64,000 nucleotides of DNA from Nitrospirota bacterium (GTDB lineage: Bacteria > JACPQY01), in assembly GCA_016180645.1 (NCBI GenBank), contig JACPAV010000016.1:62001-126000 (forward strand). The letters run 5' to 3'. Made by a program: the position numbers and the translations under genes. Under the pieces are notes generated by a model. That model was not told the origin of the DNA, made no database searches, and saw only the letters and a program-made list of their open reading frames with translations. Positions within the stretch are counted from its first letter, which is position 1; every line of letters starts with the position of its first letter. Below, one piece after another: positions 10,301 through 19,323 of this stretch.

Positions 10301-12962
10301 TGAACGCATCGGGATCGGTGAAGATCGGATTCAGGCTCAGCAGTCCCAATTCACCCATGGCCCTCGCGGCCTGCTCTTCGGTGAGCGAAAGGCCGGGGAG
10401 CGAGCCGGTGGCGCCCGCCGACACCGAGCACCCCTGCGCCATGCCGCCCGCGTTCTCGAACACATTCGAGTACGAGATGCGGATCTGCCCCGCCACACAC
10501 CGGGCGCCGTGCCCCGCATTGTTCGAGAAAACCGAGTTCTTGATCAGCACCGCGGCGGAGGACGGCGTCGCCAGATTCAAGGCATCCGCGCGGTTTCGTG
10601 AGACGGTGACATTGATGAGGGCCAGGTCGACCCGGACCGGCGAGGCAGGCCGAACCAGAATTCCATTATCGCTGTCCGTCACGACCACATTCCGGAGCTG
10701 CGCGTTTCCCTCGACCAGGATGCCGGCGCGGCCGCCGCTGACGGTCAGGTTCGAGACGAAGCCTCGCGCGCCAACGATGACACCGGCTTCCGACGAACCC
10801 GAAACGTGCACGATCGTGGCGGCGGGACCCACGCCGGTAAGCGATCCGCCTTCCGGCACCCGGATGGGACCTTCCACAACACCCGGGCCGAGTTCCCGGG
10901 TGAGGGCAACGGACGTCGAGGCCGAAATCTCCGACTGAATCAAAGTTTCTCCCGACGGAGAAGGCGACGTGCCCGCCGCAGGTGGAGGCGGAAGGGCCAC
11001 GTTCCGCGCGAGCGGTGTGGCGCTGGCGCACGCCTTGGGGCCCTGCTCGTTGTCTTCGTTATACGGCGTCACGCAAATGGTGTACGTTACGCCCGCCGTA
11101 AGCAGCGGGAACGTGTACGCCGCGAGAGGCCCGATGTCCTGAGCCTTTTGATCCCCCACCTGAATCCAGTATCCGGTCGGCGCCGTTCCCGGTCCAGCCG
11201 ACCAGCTCACCGTAATCTTCTCCTCCCCCGGCACCGCCGCGAGGTCCTTGACCATCGAAGGCACTCCCAAGGTGAGAACGCTGAAACTCTGAACGGCGGA
11301 CCACTGCGACTGCGCTCCGTGAGCATCCTCCACCCGGAGCCTCCAGTACAGCGTCGTCCCGGCGTTCAGCGGCGAAGGAAGGGTGAACGATCCCGTGCCG
11401 GCTACCGTATGAAGGGCATACCCGGCGTCCTGCGACTCCAGATCGGCATCGTCGTCCACCTCGATGAGGTATTTCAGTTGGGACGCGGAGGTCAACGAAT
11501 CGGAACCGTCACCCCATGTCAGCGTGACAGAACGGCAACGTGTCGCCGCGCATTTCTGGGTCGGCGCCAGGCCGGAGAGATTGGCGGGTGAACGAGAAGA
11601 CGCCGGGGGAAGCGCAGGCGGCGTGTTGTCCGTCCGGTAGCCGTGCACGGTTCCATCGGATGCCGCGACAACGGCCACCCCGTTGGAAAAGGCCGGAGAG
11701 GCCGAGGCGGACTTGCCGAGATCGATTTGCTGGAGAAGGCTTCCATCGCTGGATTGCAGCCGGCGGATACCCCCTGCAGCCGTGACCGCCAGGACCTCCG
11801 TGCCGAACACCGCCGGCGTTGGGCTGTAGCCGCCCGATCCGGGGGCGCCGAAATCGACGGCCCACAAGACGGCCGACGTGGCCACGCCCACCCCGAAGAG
11901 GTGTTGGGTGCCGGAGCCGGCCACGGCGAACGCCCTAGCGCCATCGGTAGCCGGAGAGGACACGAAGTTGGAATCCGAGGCGGCGGCGGCCGGCGCGCGC
12001 CGCGGCGCACGCGAGGGTCCAGATTCGACCCACTGCCCCGTCCTCAGTTTCTCGGCATAGTCCATCTGGAACGGATTGTCACGCTCGTCCGGCGGGGATT
12101 CTTCCAGGGGTGCCGGCCTCCGCGAGGGGGCCGAATGTCCCGCAGGAGTATTGAGATCCACCGTTCCGAGGCCGAGTCCGCTGGAGGCGTCGATTCGATA
12201 CAGATTCCGATCGACGTTCCCCGGTACGGCGAAGAAATATCCCTGCGCGGCGGCCGGCGAGGATCGGTAGACTCCGCCCCCGGTTGAGAACGCGAACAGA
12301 AAAGTACCCGTTGCCGCATCAACGGCAGTGAACTTCCCGTTGTTGGCGCCGAAGTAAACCTTCCCCCCGGCGACCGCGGGCGAGGAAAAAGTGACCTGGC
12401 CCGCGGCGTAGCTCCAAAGCGTCGCGCCACTGGATGGGTTCAGCGCGTGGATTCGGCCCGAGGGAAACCCGGTCGTCACGAAGATTCTCTGTCCGTCCGT
12501 TCCGAGCGATGAAACGACGGTGCTTTGGAGGTCGGCGGTCCACAGAGAATCGCCCGATGAAGGATCGAGCGCGACCACGGTCCCTTCCTTCGTCGCCACG
12601 ACCAACCGCCCTTGAACCAGGACAGGGGTGGACTCGATTGCCACGCCGATCCTCTTTTTCCAAATGGTGGCCCCGGACGCCAAGTCCAAGCCGTGCAGTT
12701 GGCCGGCCAAGTCGGCCACAAAGAGACGGCCCGCGGCGGCGACCGGAGAGGCCGTTATGGCGGCGCCTGCGGCATAGGTCCAGGCCGGAGTGAGATTTCC
12801 AACAATGACTTCCTGTGAGGATCGGGAATTCGCCGCGTCGAATCCGAATTGCGGCCAATCCTTTGCTGAAGCGTTGAGGACCGAGAAAGGCAGAAGGGCG
12901 ATGGCCCATATGGGCAGCACGGCTTTGCGAATTGCCGCTGTGAGGACAAACCTACACTCCAT
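7326..12962 (-). CDS. Mosaic secreted protein: PQQ-type propeller, FN3, beta-helix, LTD and PKD-like domains; probable fusion of two genes
   Basis: Start chosen at ATG 12962 because it gives a clean signal peptide (core AVLPIWAIALLPFSVL, cut near ASA-KDWPQFG); the frame stays open back to 13094. From this start (1,878 aa): PQQ/BamB-like beta-propeller repeats at about 35-440 (GLDLASGATIW, ALDPSSGDSLW), two fibronectin-III-like domains at about 460-650, a right-handed beta-helix at about 660-920 ending in APGSPLIDAGDP, then GGGGCGCAHIGG plus a membrane span and LRRARR, which resembles a MYXO-CTERM-type sorting tail. A palindromic repeat (9896-10009) follows in frame, and then a second signal peptide starting at TTG 9893 (core FSFVFLLLAVHGLLLA). 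The second half (855 aa) has a lamin-tail-like domain, a PKD-like domain, three modules each with an acidic NGNGS loop (DRNGNGSVEEGE), and two C-terminal membrane spans. A sorting tail in mid-protein implies two ancestral genes whose separating stop is gone. Function is not known beyond surface location. Confidence 0.8.
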   Translation of the reverse strand: MECRFVLTAAIRKAVLPIWAIALLPFSVLNASAKDWPQFGFDAANSRSSQEVIVGNLTPAWTYAAGAAITASPVAAAGRLFVADLAGQLHGLDLASGATIWKKRIGVAIESTPVLVQGRLVVATKEGTVVALDPSSGDSLWTADLQSTVVSSLGTDGQRIFVTTGFPSGRIHALNPSSGATLWSYAAGQVTFSSPAVAGGKVYFGANNGKFTAVDAATGTFLFAFSTGGGVYRSSPAAAQGYFFAVPGNVDRNLYRIDASSGLGLGTVDLNTPAGHSAPSRRPAPLEESPPDERDNPFQMDYAEKLRTGQWVESGPSRAPRRAPAAAASDSNFVSSPATDGARAFAVAGSGTQHLFGVGVATSAVLWAVDFGAPGSGGYSPTPAVFGTEVLAVTAAGGIRRLQSSDGSLLQQIDLGKSASASPAFSNGVAVVAASDGTVHGYRTDNTPPALPPASSRSPANLSGLAPTQKCAATRCRSVTLTWGDGSDSLTSASQLKYLIEVDDDADLESQDAGYALHTVAGTGSFTLPSPLNAGTTLYWRLRVEDAHGAQSQWSAVQSFSVLTLGVPSMVKDLAAVPGEEKITVSWSAGPGTAPTGYWIQVGDQKAQDIGPLAAYTFPLLTAGVTYTICVTPYNEDNEQGPKACASATPLARNVALPPPPAAGTSPSPSGETLIQSEISASTSVALTRELGPGVVEGPIRVPEGGSLTGVGPAATIVHVSGSSEAGVIVGARGFVSNLTVSGGRAGILVEGNAQLRNVVVTDSDNGILVRPASPVRVDLALINVTVSRNRADALNLATPSSAAVLIKNSVFSNNAGHGARCVAGQIRISYSNVFENAGGMAQGCSVSAGATGSLPGLSLTEEQAARAMGELGLLSLNPIFTDPDAFNFKLAPGSPLIDAGDPDDEFLMEPEPNGGRINQGAFGGTPEAEPTSNEQRAASNGGGGCGCAHIGGHLPLDVGGTVPVLILAGFFFLRLRRARRLVTVQHPPSSPSPSRGEGMERGTGSPLFPSPSTGEGAGGGEGLRWFSFVFLLLAVHGLLLARASGARADQFEILFNEILADPTGNDATHERIELKNTGAFGQALDGMCLCTASACGSSAWCFPPGTFVDAGGLLTVHVNEAGTKTTSDVFTGPWTDLGNSKDTLSLFLDNSDFTLDDNLVDFLQWGDGGQAREDVADSAAIWTVGQFIPAFAEGHSMEAQGPANSPSGWFDQWTPTLGAANLLNNRPVASVGEGYTVFEGMSVTLDGSKSFDPDGKTITYSWSQTAGPAAVLSSPTAKSATFTAPDIEGQPVLAFRLTVSDGALTSLPADVQVIVKDTGSLILAKTAASPGESNEKKGLRNLALLQFSLTAGPTEEIRVTSLTVQASGTGDDAKGIRAVRGVVDRNGNGSVEEGETEILSDRSLSSDNGAISWTGLDLRLPAGSTQTWIVACDLTNQPVFGQTFALTIPVDGILGKGMGSGKPFKVAALPLAGPAKRISDKTSLTVSLDPAKAAPLKVGPNAVGVPVLSLRLSAGSVEDVRVRSLTVSDRGSGDEVRSVREIRLIEDSNANGSADPGETLLGSPQRFARAEETENAVARFEPLALVVPVGAALPLLIVYDFTDALRHGEDFPAGIDAGSGIVAEGAVSNAAIEVMGLPLSGPKVTVENVGRLTASALMPAQDEIRLDFPDSVTAVGWKLDASKAEDLLVTTISVRGLSDLPDGVLSGVDLYEDTNADLKLSRSDSKVGTAILNLDEGEARFEALRVLVPAGQSRRLIASLRFGVDDAIAGGFHRLLPGLLAGGGILIVLLITVRRGRAGRRLSLLAAGPVVLGVVMARCGGGVSEPSATIGSPPPEVSVVVHWDGPADLTAVGQSSQQIVPVDAQPIQGPVIRLKTS
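9896..10009. repeat. GC-rich palindromic repeat inside a coding frame (copy 1 of 3)
   Basis: This stretch of about 114 bp carries two inverted-repeat cores (CCCTCCCCC-GTCGA-GGGGGAGGG and CTTCCCCCCTTGAGGGGGAAG). On the coding (minus) strand it reads HPPSSPSPSRGEG and then SPLFPSPSTGEGAGGGEG without a stop. It joins the sorting-tail end of one secreted protein to the signal peptide of the next. Related copies lie at 17132-17222 and 51883-51996. Confidence 0.8.
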
Positions 12963-13183
12963 TATTAGGATGTCTGGCACGCAAGAGACGGTCCACCCTC
13001 CCATCGGATGTGCGGAATTGTATATTATTTCAAAGGAATGTCCACTTGGAAGGCCCGTTTTTCCGATGGCTTTGCACGACCCGGATACTTGCATCGAAAA
13101 AGCTCACCTGGAGTGAGAACTTCATGACGGACTGGTCGAGTGCAATTCAGATAGTCATCCCGTGGCCTTGCGGGGCGTCACCG

Positions 13184-13199
13184 TGTGACGCAGATCACA
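13184..13199. promoter_or_regulatory. CRP-type operator TGTGA-N6-TCACA
   Basis: TGTGACGCAGATCACA is a full match to the canonical CRP/CAP half-sites with a 6-bp spacer. It lies in the 271-bp gap between the lipoprotein gene and the mosaic secreted gene, about 220 bp upstream of ATG 12962. No regulator gene is nearby, so control by a CRP/FNR-family protein is inferred from the motif alone. Confidence 0.45.
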
Positions 13200-13233
13200 A
13201 ATTCAAGTGTGAGTAGTTTTCTTGCGCGGGGCG

Positions 13234-15345
13234 CTATCGCAAATCGCCGGTCAGCTGGTCCTGTGGAGAACCGGTGTTCTCCAGATTCCCCGAAGAGTCC
13301 TTCACCCCATCCCAGGCGATCTGAAAGCAATCTCCGGATTCATTGGCCGAACCCGCGACGGTGAGTTCGAAATGGCCTTCGCGGCCATTGACCCAAACGA
13401 ACGTACTCTGTCCCGGCACCGTGGTATTCGAAGCGGCCGTTCCGATATCGGAGCAGCCTGTTTGTCCTTCATCGGTCAGCGTGAGCGTGGGGGAAACCTT
13501 CGTATCCATGAACTCGCTGCAACGAACGCGAAGATAGATTTTCTTGTCGGTGGCGGTCGTGTTCTGGCCGCTGTCATTTTGCCCGGCGGCATTGATCGCC
13601 GGCTGATTCCCCGATGCGGAATCCAGGTCCGCGCTGCATGCGGCCGGCGATCCGGAGAGGGCGCACAGGCTGCACGTGGGCGGTTTCTTGTCGATGAACT
13701 TGCGTGCCGTGTCCGGATTGGGCGCCGAGGGGAGTCCGTCCCGATTCCGGCCCACCACCGACACGAAGATCTGGTTTCCCTCGGAGAAGGGCGTGGCGTC
13801 ATCCACGGCCTCGCCCACCGTTCCGTCGAGGTCGGCGTCATCATTGGGCGTCACATCGAAGGCCGCCAGGGAGAGGGTGGCCACCACGAATTCGCCGCGC
13901 GATCGCACGTTGTTCGCAGACGGCGTGATGTCCGTCCAGTCGGCGTTTCTCTTCGTATCCCGGGCGAACACGGCATAGCCGGAGACATCGGCGAGACTCT
14001 TCCACAGGATCTGCACGGTGGCCGAGTTCCAATCGACATCCGATTCCGTGCGGGTGGGACTGCCCACGTCCGAGTCCAGCGTCACGCCGGTCACGGCCGG
14101 GGCGTCCGGCTGATTGCTCTTGACCGGCCGGAGGTTGAGCGTGAAGCCCGTGCCTCCCAGCGTGGTCCCGAGGGTGCTCCGCGCATTCGCCGAAATCGCT
14201 AGCACGTAGCGCCCTCCGGGCGCCAGGTCCAGGGACGTGGTCACCAATAACTTTACGCCGTTTTCCAGCTTGAGGTTCACGGCCACCGGATCTCCCTGGC
14301 CGGCGTTTCCGCGCAGCGTGACCAGCGGCGAGGGTGGATCCGTTGCGGACCCCGCATCGATATTGGCTTCCAGAGAAGCGTCCATCGGGATGTTGAACAC
14401 GATCGCGATCGGATTCTGGCTCGTGGTGTATGGAATGGCGCGGAAGAGCGCGCCCGGCTCCACGGTGGACCACACCACGGACGGAACGGGTCGGCCGGGA
14501 TCGGAGCACAGGCTTTCAGGCGGCGGAGAGAGGTTCAGCGGATTACAGGCCGCCGAACTCCGAAGATTGATCAACACGTCTTCGCTCCCCTCGGCGTTGC
14601 GCCCGAACTGGGTCAGATTGATCGCGGTGGAACTGACCCACGTCCCGTATTCGGGCACTCCATTCCCGTCGATGTCGAGTGGAAGGACGTACAAGTTGCC
14701 GGCCGCGAGCACGGCGCGAGGGAGTTTGGCCTCCTCGGTCCCGATGGCAAAACGCCCCTCACCGTCCGTGTTCACTCCCCAAACGCGGGGGACATCCTGA
14801 AATCCCTGGGCCAGAAAATCCACGACGAAGTTGACGCCCCGATCTCGAAACTCCCCTCCGCCATCCGTCGAAAAGATGCGGCCCCGCAGGATGGCGTTAC
14901 GCTGTACGAGGGAGGCGTTCTGCGTGGCGATGGGATCCTCGGAGGAGACCGGTTGGGTCTGCGCGGCCGCGCCCGTAATCAATCCCACGATGGTCACCTG
15001 GGTCGACCATTCCGAGTACACCCGCTCCTCGCCCTGCACCATGGCGCTGCCCGCGAAGGAAACGGGAATCGCCGCCTCCACCGGAACATTTCCGATGGCA
15101 TACGACCCCGCCTCGCTGAAACGGGTCTGGGGGTCGTCGTCCAGCGTCAGCGTCGTATTCCACTTCTTGTCGAAGAAGGCCGAGACCTGGATCCGGGAGA
15201 GCCGTTCGCCGCCCTCCGCATCCCGCACGATTCCCTGGATCGTACCCCGATTCACACGGATGTTTTTTTCGGCGACCGGTTGCTCGATGCAACCCGCGGC
15301 CAGCAGGGTCGCGAGCGCTATGAACCGCTCAGGCTGGTGGAGCAC
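13234..15345 (-). CDS. Surface lipoprotein with carboxypeptidase-regulatory-like and Big_5-type Ig domains
   Basis: The start is placed at GTG 15345, which gives a short basic-hydrophobic leader ending in the lipobox LLAAGC; the frame is open up to 15618, but that would overlap the divergent promoter region. After the lipidated Cys (near residue 19), residues about 35-130 resemble a carboxypeptidase-regulatory-like fold (GTIQGIVRDAEGG, SFAGSAM), and about 320-420 carry a Big_5-like segment (IAIVFNIPMDASL). Later parts are Ig/FN3-like, with a Cys-rich patch (CSLCALSGSPAACSAD) near residue 560. The mature length is about 685 aa and there is no catalytic motif. It is probably an outer-membrane-anchored surface protein, transcribed towards the mosaic secreted gene 271 bp downstream. 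No clear ribosome site precedes the chosen start, so the N-terminus is the least certain part. Confidence 0.7.
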   Translation of the reverse strand: MLHQPERFIALATLLAAGCIEQPVAEKNIRVNRGTIQGIVRDAEGGERLSRIQVSAFFDKKWNTTLTLDDDPQTRFSEAGSYAIGNVPVEAAIPVSFAGSAMVQGEERVYSEWSTQVTIVGLITGAAAQTQPVSSEDPIATQNASLVQRNAILRGRIFSTDGGGEFRDRGVNFVVDFLAQGFQDVPRVWGVNTDGEGRFAIGTEEAKLPRAVLAAGNLYVLPLDIDGNGVPEYGTWVSSTAINLTQFGRNAEGSEDVLINLRSSAACNPLNLSPPPESLCSDPGRPVPSVVWSTVEPGALFRAIPYTTSQNPIAIVFNIPMDASLEANIDAGSATDPPSPLVTLRGNAGQGDPVAVNLKLENGVKLLVTTSLDLAPGGRYVLAISANARSTLGTTLGGTGFTLNLRPVKSNQPDAPAVTGVTLDSDVGSPTRTESDVDWNSATVQILWKSLADVSGYAVFARDTKRNADWTDITPSANNVRSRGEFVVATLSLAAFDVTPNDDADLDGTVGEAVDDATPFSEGNQIFVSVVGRNRDGLPSAPNPDTARKFIDKKPPTCSLCALSGSPAACSADLDSASGNQPAINAAGQNDSGQNTTATDKKIYLRVRCSEFMDTKVSPTLTLTDEGQTGCSDIGTAASNTTVPGQSTFVWVNGREGHFELTVAGSANESGDCFQIAWDGVKDSSGNLENTGSPQDQLTGDLR

Positions 15346-15602
15346 TGTTGACTGAGAGGATGGAATGGATTGTTGGCCTCCGCGGTGGTCTTGCCGCAGG
15401 ATACGAGCGCGCTCACTTCGAACACGGCCTGGGATTCGATCTTCGGTGTTTGATAAGGGAGCTTCCGGCTTTGATCTCCGGATTCCCTTCCGGTCCGCGC
15501 AGTTGTTTCCGCCACCCTTGCCTCTTGGGCGAAGAGTAAACCATGACCCTCGCAGGGTGTCAAGGCGAAAACGAACCGCAGTTTTTTCCTGACAAGTCCG
15601 GC

Positions 15603-15631
15603 TTGACAAATTAAGCACTTGTATTTACTCT
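15603..15631 (+). promoter_or_regulatory. Sigma-70 promoter giving a very short or absent leader
   Basis: TTGACA (15603-15608) and TACTCT (15626-15631) are separated by 17 bp. Transcription would start at about 15638-15641, on or next to the ATG at 15641, and no Shine-Dalgarno sequence is present. This points to a leaderless mRNA for the ExeA-like gene and its operon. Confidence 0.6.
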
Positions 15632-15640
15632 ACTATTCTT

Positions 15641-16492
15641 ATGTACCTCGGCTATTGGGGCCTCGTGGCGGCACCGTTCCCGATGGCCCCCGACCCCCGT
15701 TTTTTTTTCCTGGGCTCTTCCCATCAGTCCGCCCTTTCGAAATTGTACTACGGGATGCAGACGTGCAGCCCCGGCATTCTCGTCACGGGGCCGCACGGAG
15801 CGGGCAAGACCTTTATGCTGCGTCTCCTCATCCACACGCTGCCGCCGGAGAAATACAATGTGGGCCTCCTGTTCAATCCTCCGCTCGGCACCGATCAGCT
15901 CCTTCCCGAGCTGATGTACCAACTCGACGTTCCGATCTCGAACGGGGGGCCGCAGGAACAGCTCCGCGAGCTCTCCGACCGGATCATCAGCGACCATCTT
16001 CGAGGCATCCACACCCTACTTCTCATCGATGAAGCCCAACTTCTGCCGCCGGAATCACTCGAGCAGCTTCGCGTCCTGGCCAACTACCAACTGGATGCAC
16101 AAAGTCCCGTCACGCTCATCCTTTCCGGACTTCCCAGCCTCCGCCCCACCCTCGCGCCGAATGTCGCCCTCCTTCAGCGATTTGCCATCAGCGTTTCGAT
16201 CACGCCCCTCACTCCACGCGAAACGGTTCGATATGTACTCCATCGTCTCCGATGCGCCGGCGCCGTTCGGGCCATCTTTACGGACGAGGCTCTCCAATCG
16301 GTGCAACGGCACTCGGGGGGCGTTCCCCGGCTGATCAATGCCTTGTGCGATGCATCCCTGCTTGAAGGATGGACCGAGCGCCGGACGTATGTGGAAGGGT
16401 ATTTGGTGGAAAAGGTCGCCCGTGCCTCCGCCTTTCGAGTGGCTTCCCCGGTAGCCGCAGGCTTCATGCCTGCGTCCGAGGAGGCACCCTAA
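15641..16492 (+). CDS. ExeA/GspA-like AAA ATPase of an exopolysaccharide locus
   Basis: 283 aa. Walker A GPHGAGKT is at residues 50-57 and Walker B LLLIDEAQ at about 127-134, followed by sensor-type segments (LILSGLPSLR, GVPRLINALCDASLL). The N-terminal MYLGYWGLVAAPF is the hallmark start of ExeA-type ATPases. Relatives either support secretin assembly (GspA/ExeA) or sit beside exosortase and polysaccharide genes as the 'XrtA-associated ATPase'. The neighbouring Wzz/tyrosine-kinase fusion favours the second setting. It lacks the C-terminal periplasmic part of long GspA. The last ~15 residues (PVAAGFMPASEEAP) are encoded by a REP element covering the stop codon. It is the first gene of an apparent operon running to 21483. 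Confidence 0.85.
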   Translation: MYLGYWGLVAAPFPMAPDPRFFFLGSSHQSALSKLYYGMQTCSPGILVTGPHGAGKTFMLRLLIHTLPPEKYNVGLLFNPPLGTDQLLPELMYQLDVPISNGGPQEQLRELSDRIISDHLRGIHTLLLIDEAQLLPPESLEQLRVLANYQLDAQSPVTLILSGLPSLRPTLAPNVALLQRFAISVSITPLTPRETVRYVLHRLRCAGAVRAIFTDEALQSVQRHSGGVPRLINALCDASLLEGWTERRTYVEGYLVEKVARASAFRVASPVAAGFMPASEEAP

Positions 16493-16506
16493 AGGATGCG
16501 CCTACC
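16450..16506. repeat. GTAG-headed REP-like element over the 3' end of the ATPase gene
   Basis: The element runs from GGTAG to CTACC, with the hairpin GCAGGCTTCATGCCTGC inside. It supplies the last codons and the stop of the ExeA-like gene. The same family recurs at 18018, 40570, 49587, 54066 and 58236. Confidence 0.75.
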
Positions 16507-16581
16507 AAGAGCCAACGGCTTCCCCCGGCGGATAGGGTCGAAAGTTACCCGGTCCAGAGTCGAGGGTTTCAGAGATGGCAC

Positions 16582-17256
<675 letters not shown>

Positions 17257-17357
17257 GGGAGGTCGTTGCCAGCGTCAGACCTTTCCCACACAGTGCCCTG
17301 CCGATTCCGGCCGATCCCGCCCTGCCCCTCCCGGTCAGTCCAAAAGAAGCCGGCGAC

Positions 17358-17978
17358 ATGTTGACCATGCGCAAGGACATCAGCGCGACCAAGGAGCGGG
17401 AGCGGCAACTTCGCATCGAACTCGCAGCCAAGGAACGCATGATCAAGAAGATGGAACGTTTTGAGTCGATGGTGATCGAACTCCAATCCGAGAACGCCCA
17501 TCTCAAGGAGGCCGTCGCGCGGGTCCAGCAGGAATCCGTCGCCCCCACCTCCGGCCTGTCCCATGGAGAACAGGTCCATGGGAGTCGTACGATCCCGGCC
17601 GTGTTGATCCTCCTTCTCGTCTTCCTCGCAGGAGGATTCTATGTCTGGAAGAATGGCATCCCCGGCCGGAAGTCCGTCCGAACGGCGACCCCCACCGTGG
17701 CCCCGTCGCTCCCGACCGCCCGGATTTTTCATCCCACCGAACTCACGGACGTGGCCCTCGGCATGGCCGAAACCCTGTCGAACATGGGCGTGCAGGTCCA
17801 AGCCCTCGAGCCGCTGACCAACCCGGTGGCGCGCACCACCGTGTTCTACGCGCAGGGCAAAGAGGAGACGGCCCATTCCATCGCGGGCCGCCTCGGGCCG
17901 GATACGGACCTCCGCCCCAGGGACTGGCCCAGCGGGGCCGATCTGATCATCGTTCTGGGCGAGGACAGGCTGGAATAA
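17358..17978 (+). CDS. Coiled-coil, single-span protein with C-terminal LytR_C-like domain
   Basis: 206 aa from ATG 17358. Residues 8-60 are a charged coiled coil (KERERQLRIELAAKERMI), 77-93 a membrane span (AVLILLLVFLAGGFYVW) and about 110-206 a LytR_C-like domain (ALGMAETLSNMGVQVQAL, then GPDTDLRPRDWPSGADLIIV), found at the ends of LytR-CpsA-Psr and other envelope proteins. No ribosome site precedes the ATG and the frame is open upstream through the palindromic repeat, so it is probably the 3' half of the gene that starts at 16582. The likely topology is a cytoplasmic receiver and coiled coil with a periplasmic LytR_C domain. It may link polysaccharide assembly to the envelope; this is inferred from domain type and neighbours. 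Confidence 0.65.
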   Translation: MLTMRKDISATKERERQLRIELAAKERMIKKMERFESMVIELQSENAHLKEAVARVQQESVAPTSGLSHGEQVHGSRTIPAVLILLLVFLAGGFYVWKNGIPGRKSVRTATPTVAPSLPTARIFHPTELTDVALGMAETLSNMGVQVQALEPLTNPVARTTVFYAQGKEETAHSIAGRLGPDTDLRPRDWPSGADLIIVLGEDRLE

Positions 17979-18017
17979 CCCTCAAGGAGTGGACAAGGAA
18001 TCAAGTGGACCCTTCAT

Positions 18018-18148
18018 GGTAGCCGCAACCTTCAGGTTGCGTCCGCTCTATCGTGCGCAGGCTAAAGCCCCTTGCCACGGAGGGCATGGGACCATGCAAT
18101 GTTGCCGCGCTCAGGATGGCGCGGCATGTAACATGGCCTGCGGCTACC
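18018..18148. repeat. Composite REP element with an internal palindromic unit
   Basis: Runs from GGTAGCCGC to CGGCTACC. It contains a REP hairpin (GCAACCTTCAGGTTGC) plus a second unit (ATGGGACCATGCAATG ... GCGCGGCATG). That second unit recurs at about 49610-49680 and, inside a coding sequence, at 42319-42391. The element fills most of the 177-bp gap before the HD-domain gene. Confidence 0.75.
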
Positions 18149-18155
18149 AAGCACT

Positions 18156-19316
18156 TTGCCACTTCCGGACGCTTGCTTGAAGAATACGGACCTGCTCAAA
18201 GGGAGTGTGGGCGGATCGCCCGCGGCGCAGTCTCCACAGGCGCCTCCTCCCGCTCCGGGACGCAAAATGCGGATGATCGATACGATTCGCCCCGAGGCTC
18301 CCCCCCCCCGGGAAACGACTCGCCCCGTCCCGATTCAAGTCCAGGCCGAACCGGAACCCACAGCCCGTCCCACACCCGGCTCAGAGCGCCCGCCGAATCT
18401 CCCCATTCCCGTTGAATCGCCGCATCCTGAGATCCATGGAGGCGTGCCCGCGCATCGGCGGGCCAGTTCGCTGGAGAAGTTCGAGCAGAGCCTGACCGAC
18501 CTGTTCCACAGGGCGCGGCAGAAAGAACCGGCGGTCCTCCCGGACGATTTTTGGCTCGATGTTCACGAATTGGTGGAGATGGTGCCTGAAGACCCCGATG
18601 GATTTCTGGCTCACGTGTTTGAAATGGGTCCTGATGATCCCGAGTGGCCGCTCGAACACCACGCGATCAATGTGGGTATCCTCTGCATCCTGGTCGGCCG
18701 GCATCTGAGACTGGATGAGCACGACTTGAGAGATTTGGCCGGTGGGGCGCTGGTGCACGACCTCGGACTCGCCCCGTTGAAGCGACTGACGGAGCAGAAC
18801 CGCCGGCTCACGGATCGGGAACGCCGTCTCATCAGCCTGCACGCCTACGAAGGTGAAAGACTGTTTGCCGATGCCAACAAGGGGTTCGATACCGTCCAAC
18901 TGATCGTGCGACAAAGCCAGGAGCGTGAGAACGGGACAGGCTCGCCGGAAAAAATCTCCACCGATGCCATCCATCCTCTCTCAAAGATTGTCGGAGCTTG
19001 CGACGCCCTGGAGAGCCTGACCCATCGACGGCCTTACCGGCCGATCTCCACTCCCCGCGCGGCCATTCAGAAACTCCTCGATGAAAAAGAGAAATACGCT
19101 TCTCCCGTGCTGAAGGCCATGTTGACCTGCATCACCCCCTATCCTCCGGGCAGCGTGGTCCACCTCAGCACCGGTGTGCGGGCGCGCGTCAAGCGCGTCA
19201 ATGCCGGGAGCTGTCTGCGTCCGGTAGTCACGCCTTTCGGGCCCGGCAAGCACGAGGGAATCGATCTGGACTTGATGCATCTGCCTCACGTCTGGATCCA
19301 AGAACTGAAAGGATAG
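18156..19316 (+). CDS. Degenerate HD-GYP domain protein
   Basis: 386 aa from TTG 18156; ATG 18267 (349 aa) is an alternative. Residues 20-100 are a Pro-rich linker. Residues about 105-340 align by pattern with HD-GYP phosphodiesterases of cyclic di-GMP: HD at 201-202 in GGALVHDLGL, then a degenerate signature QERENGTGSP at 255-264 where active enzymes have HERxDGxGYP, then KIVGACDALESLTHRRPYRP (canonical ..DxxDALTxxRPYR). Loss of the His and of the Tyr in GYP suggests weak or no catalysis and a role as a c-di-GMP sensor or scaffold. It sits just ahead of the Wzz/tyrosine-kinase gene (7 nt gap), which fits second-messenger control of polysaccharide export. The start is uncertain because a REP element ends only 8 bp upstream. 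Confidence 0.75.
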   Translation: MPLPDACLKNTDLLKGSVGGSPAAQSPQAPPPAPGRKMRMIDTIRPEAPPPRETTRPVPIQVQAEPEPTARPTPGSERPPNLPIPVESPHPEIHGGVPAHRRASSLEKFEQSLTDLFHRARQKEPAVLPDDFWLDVHELVEMVPEDPDGFLAHVFEMGPDDPEWPLEHHAINVGILCILVGRHLRLDEHDLRDLAGGALVHDLGLAPLKRLTEQNRRLTDRERRLISLHAYEGERLFADANKGFDTVQLIVRQSQERENGTGSPEKISTDAIHPLSKIVGACDALESLTHRRPYRPISTPRAAIQKLLDEKEKYASPVLKAMLTCITPYPPGSVVHLSTGVRARVKRVNAGSCLRPVVTPFGPGKHEGIDLDLMHLPHVWIQELKG

Positions 19317-19323
19317 GCGCGGG

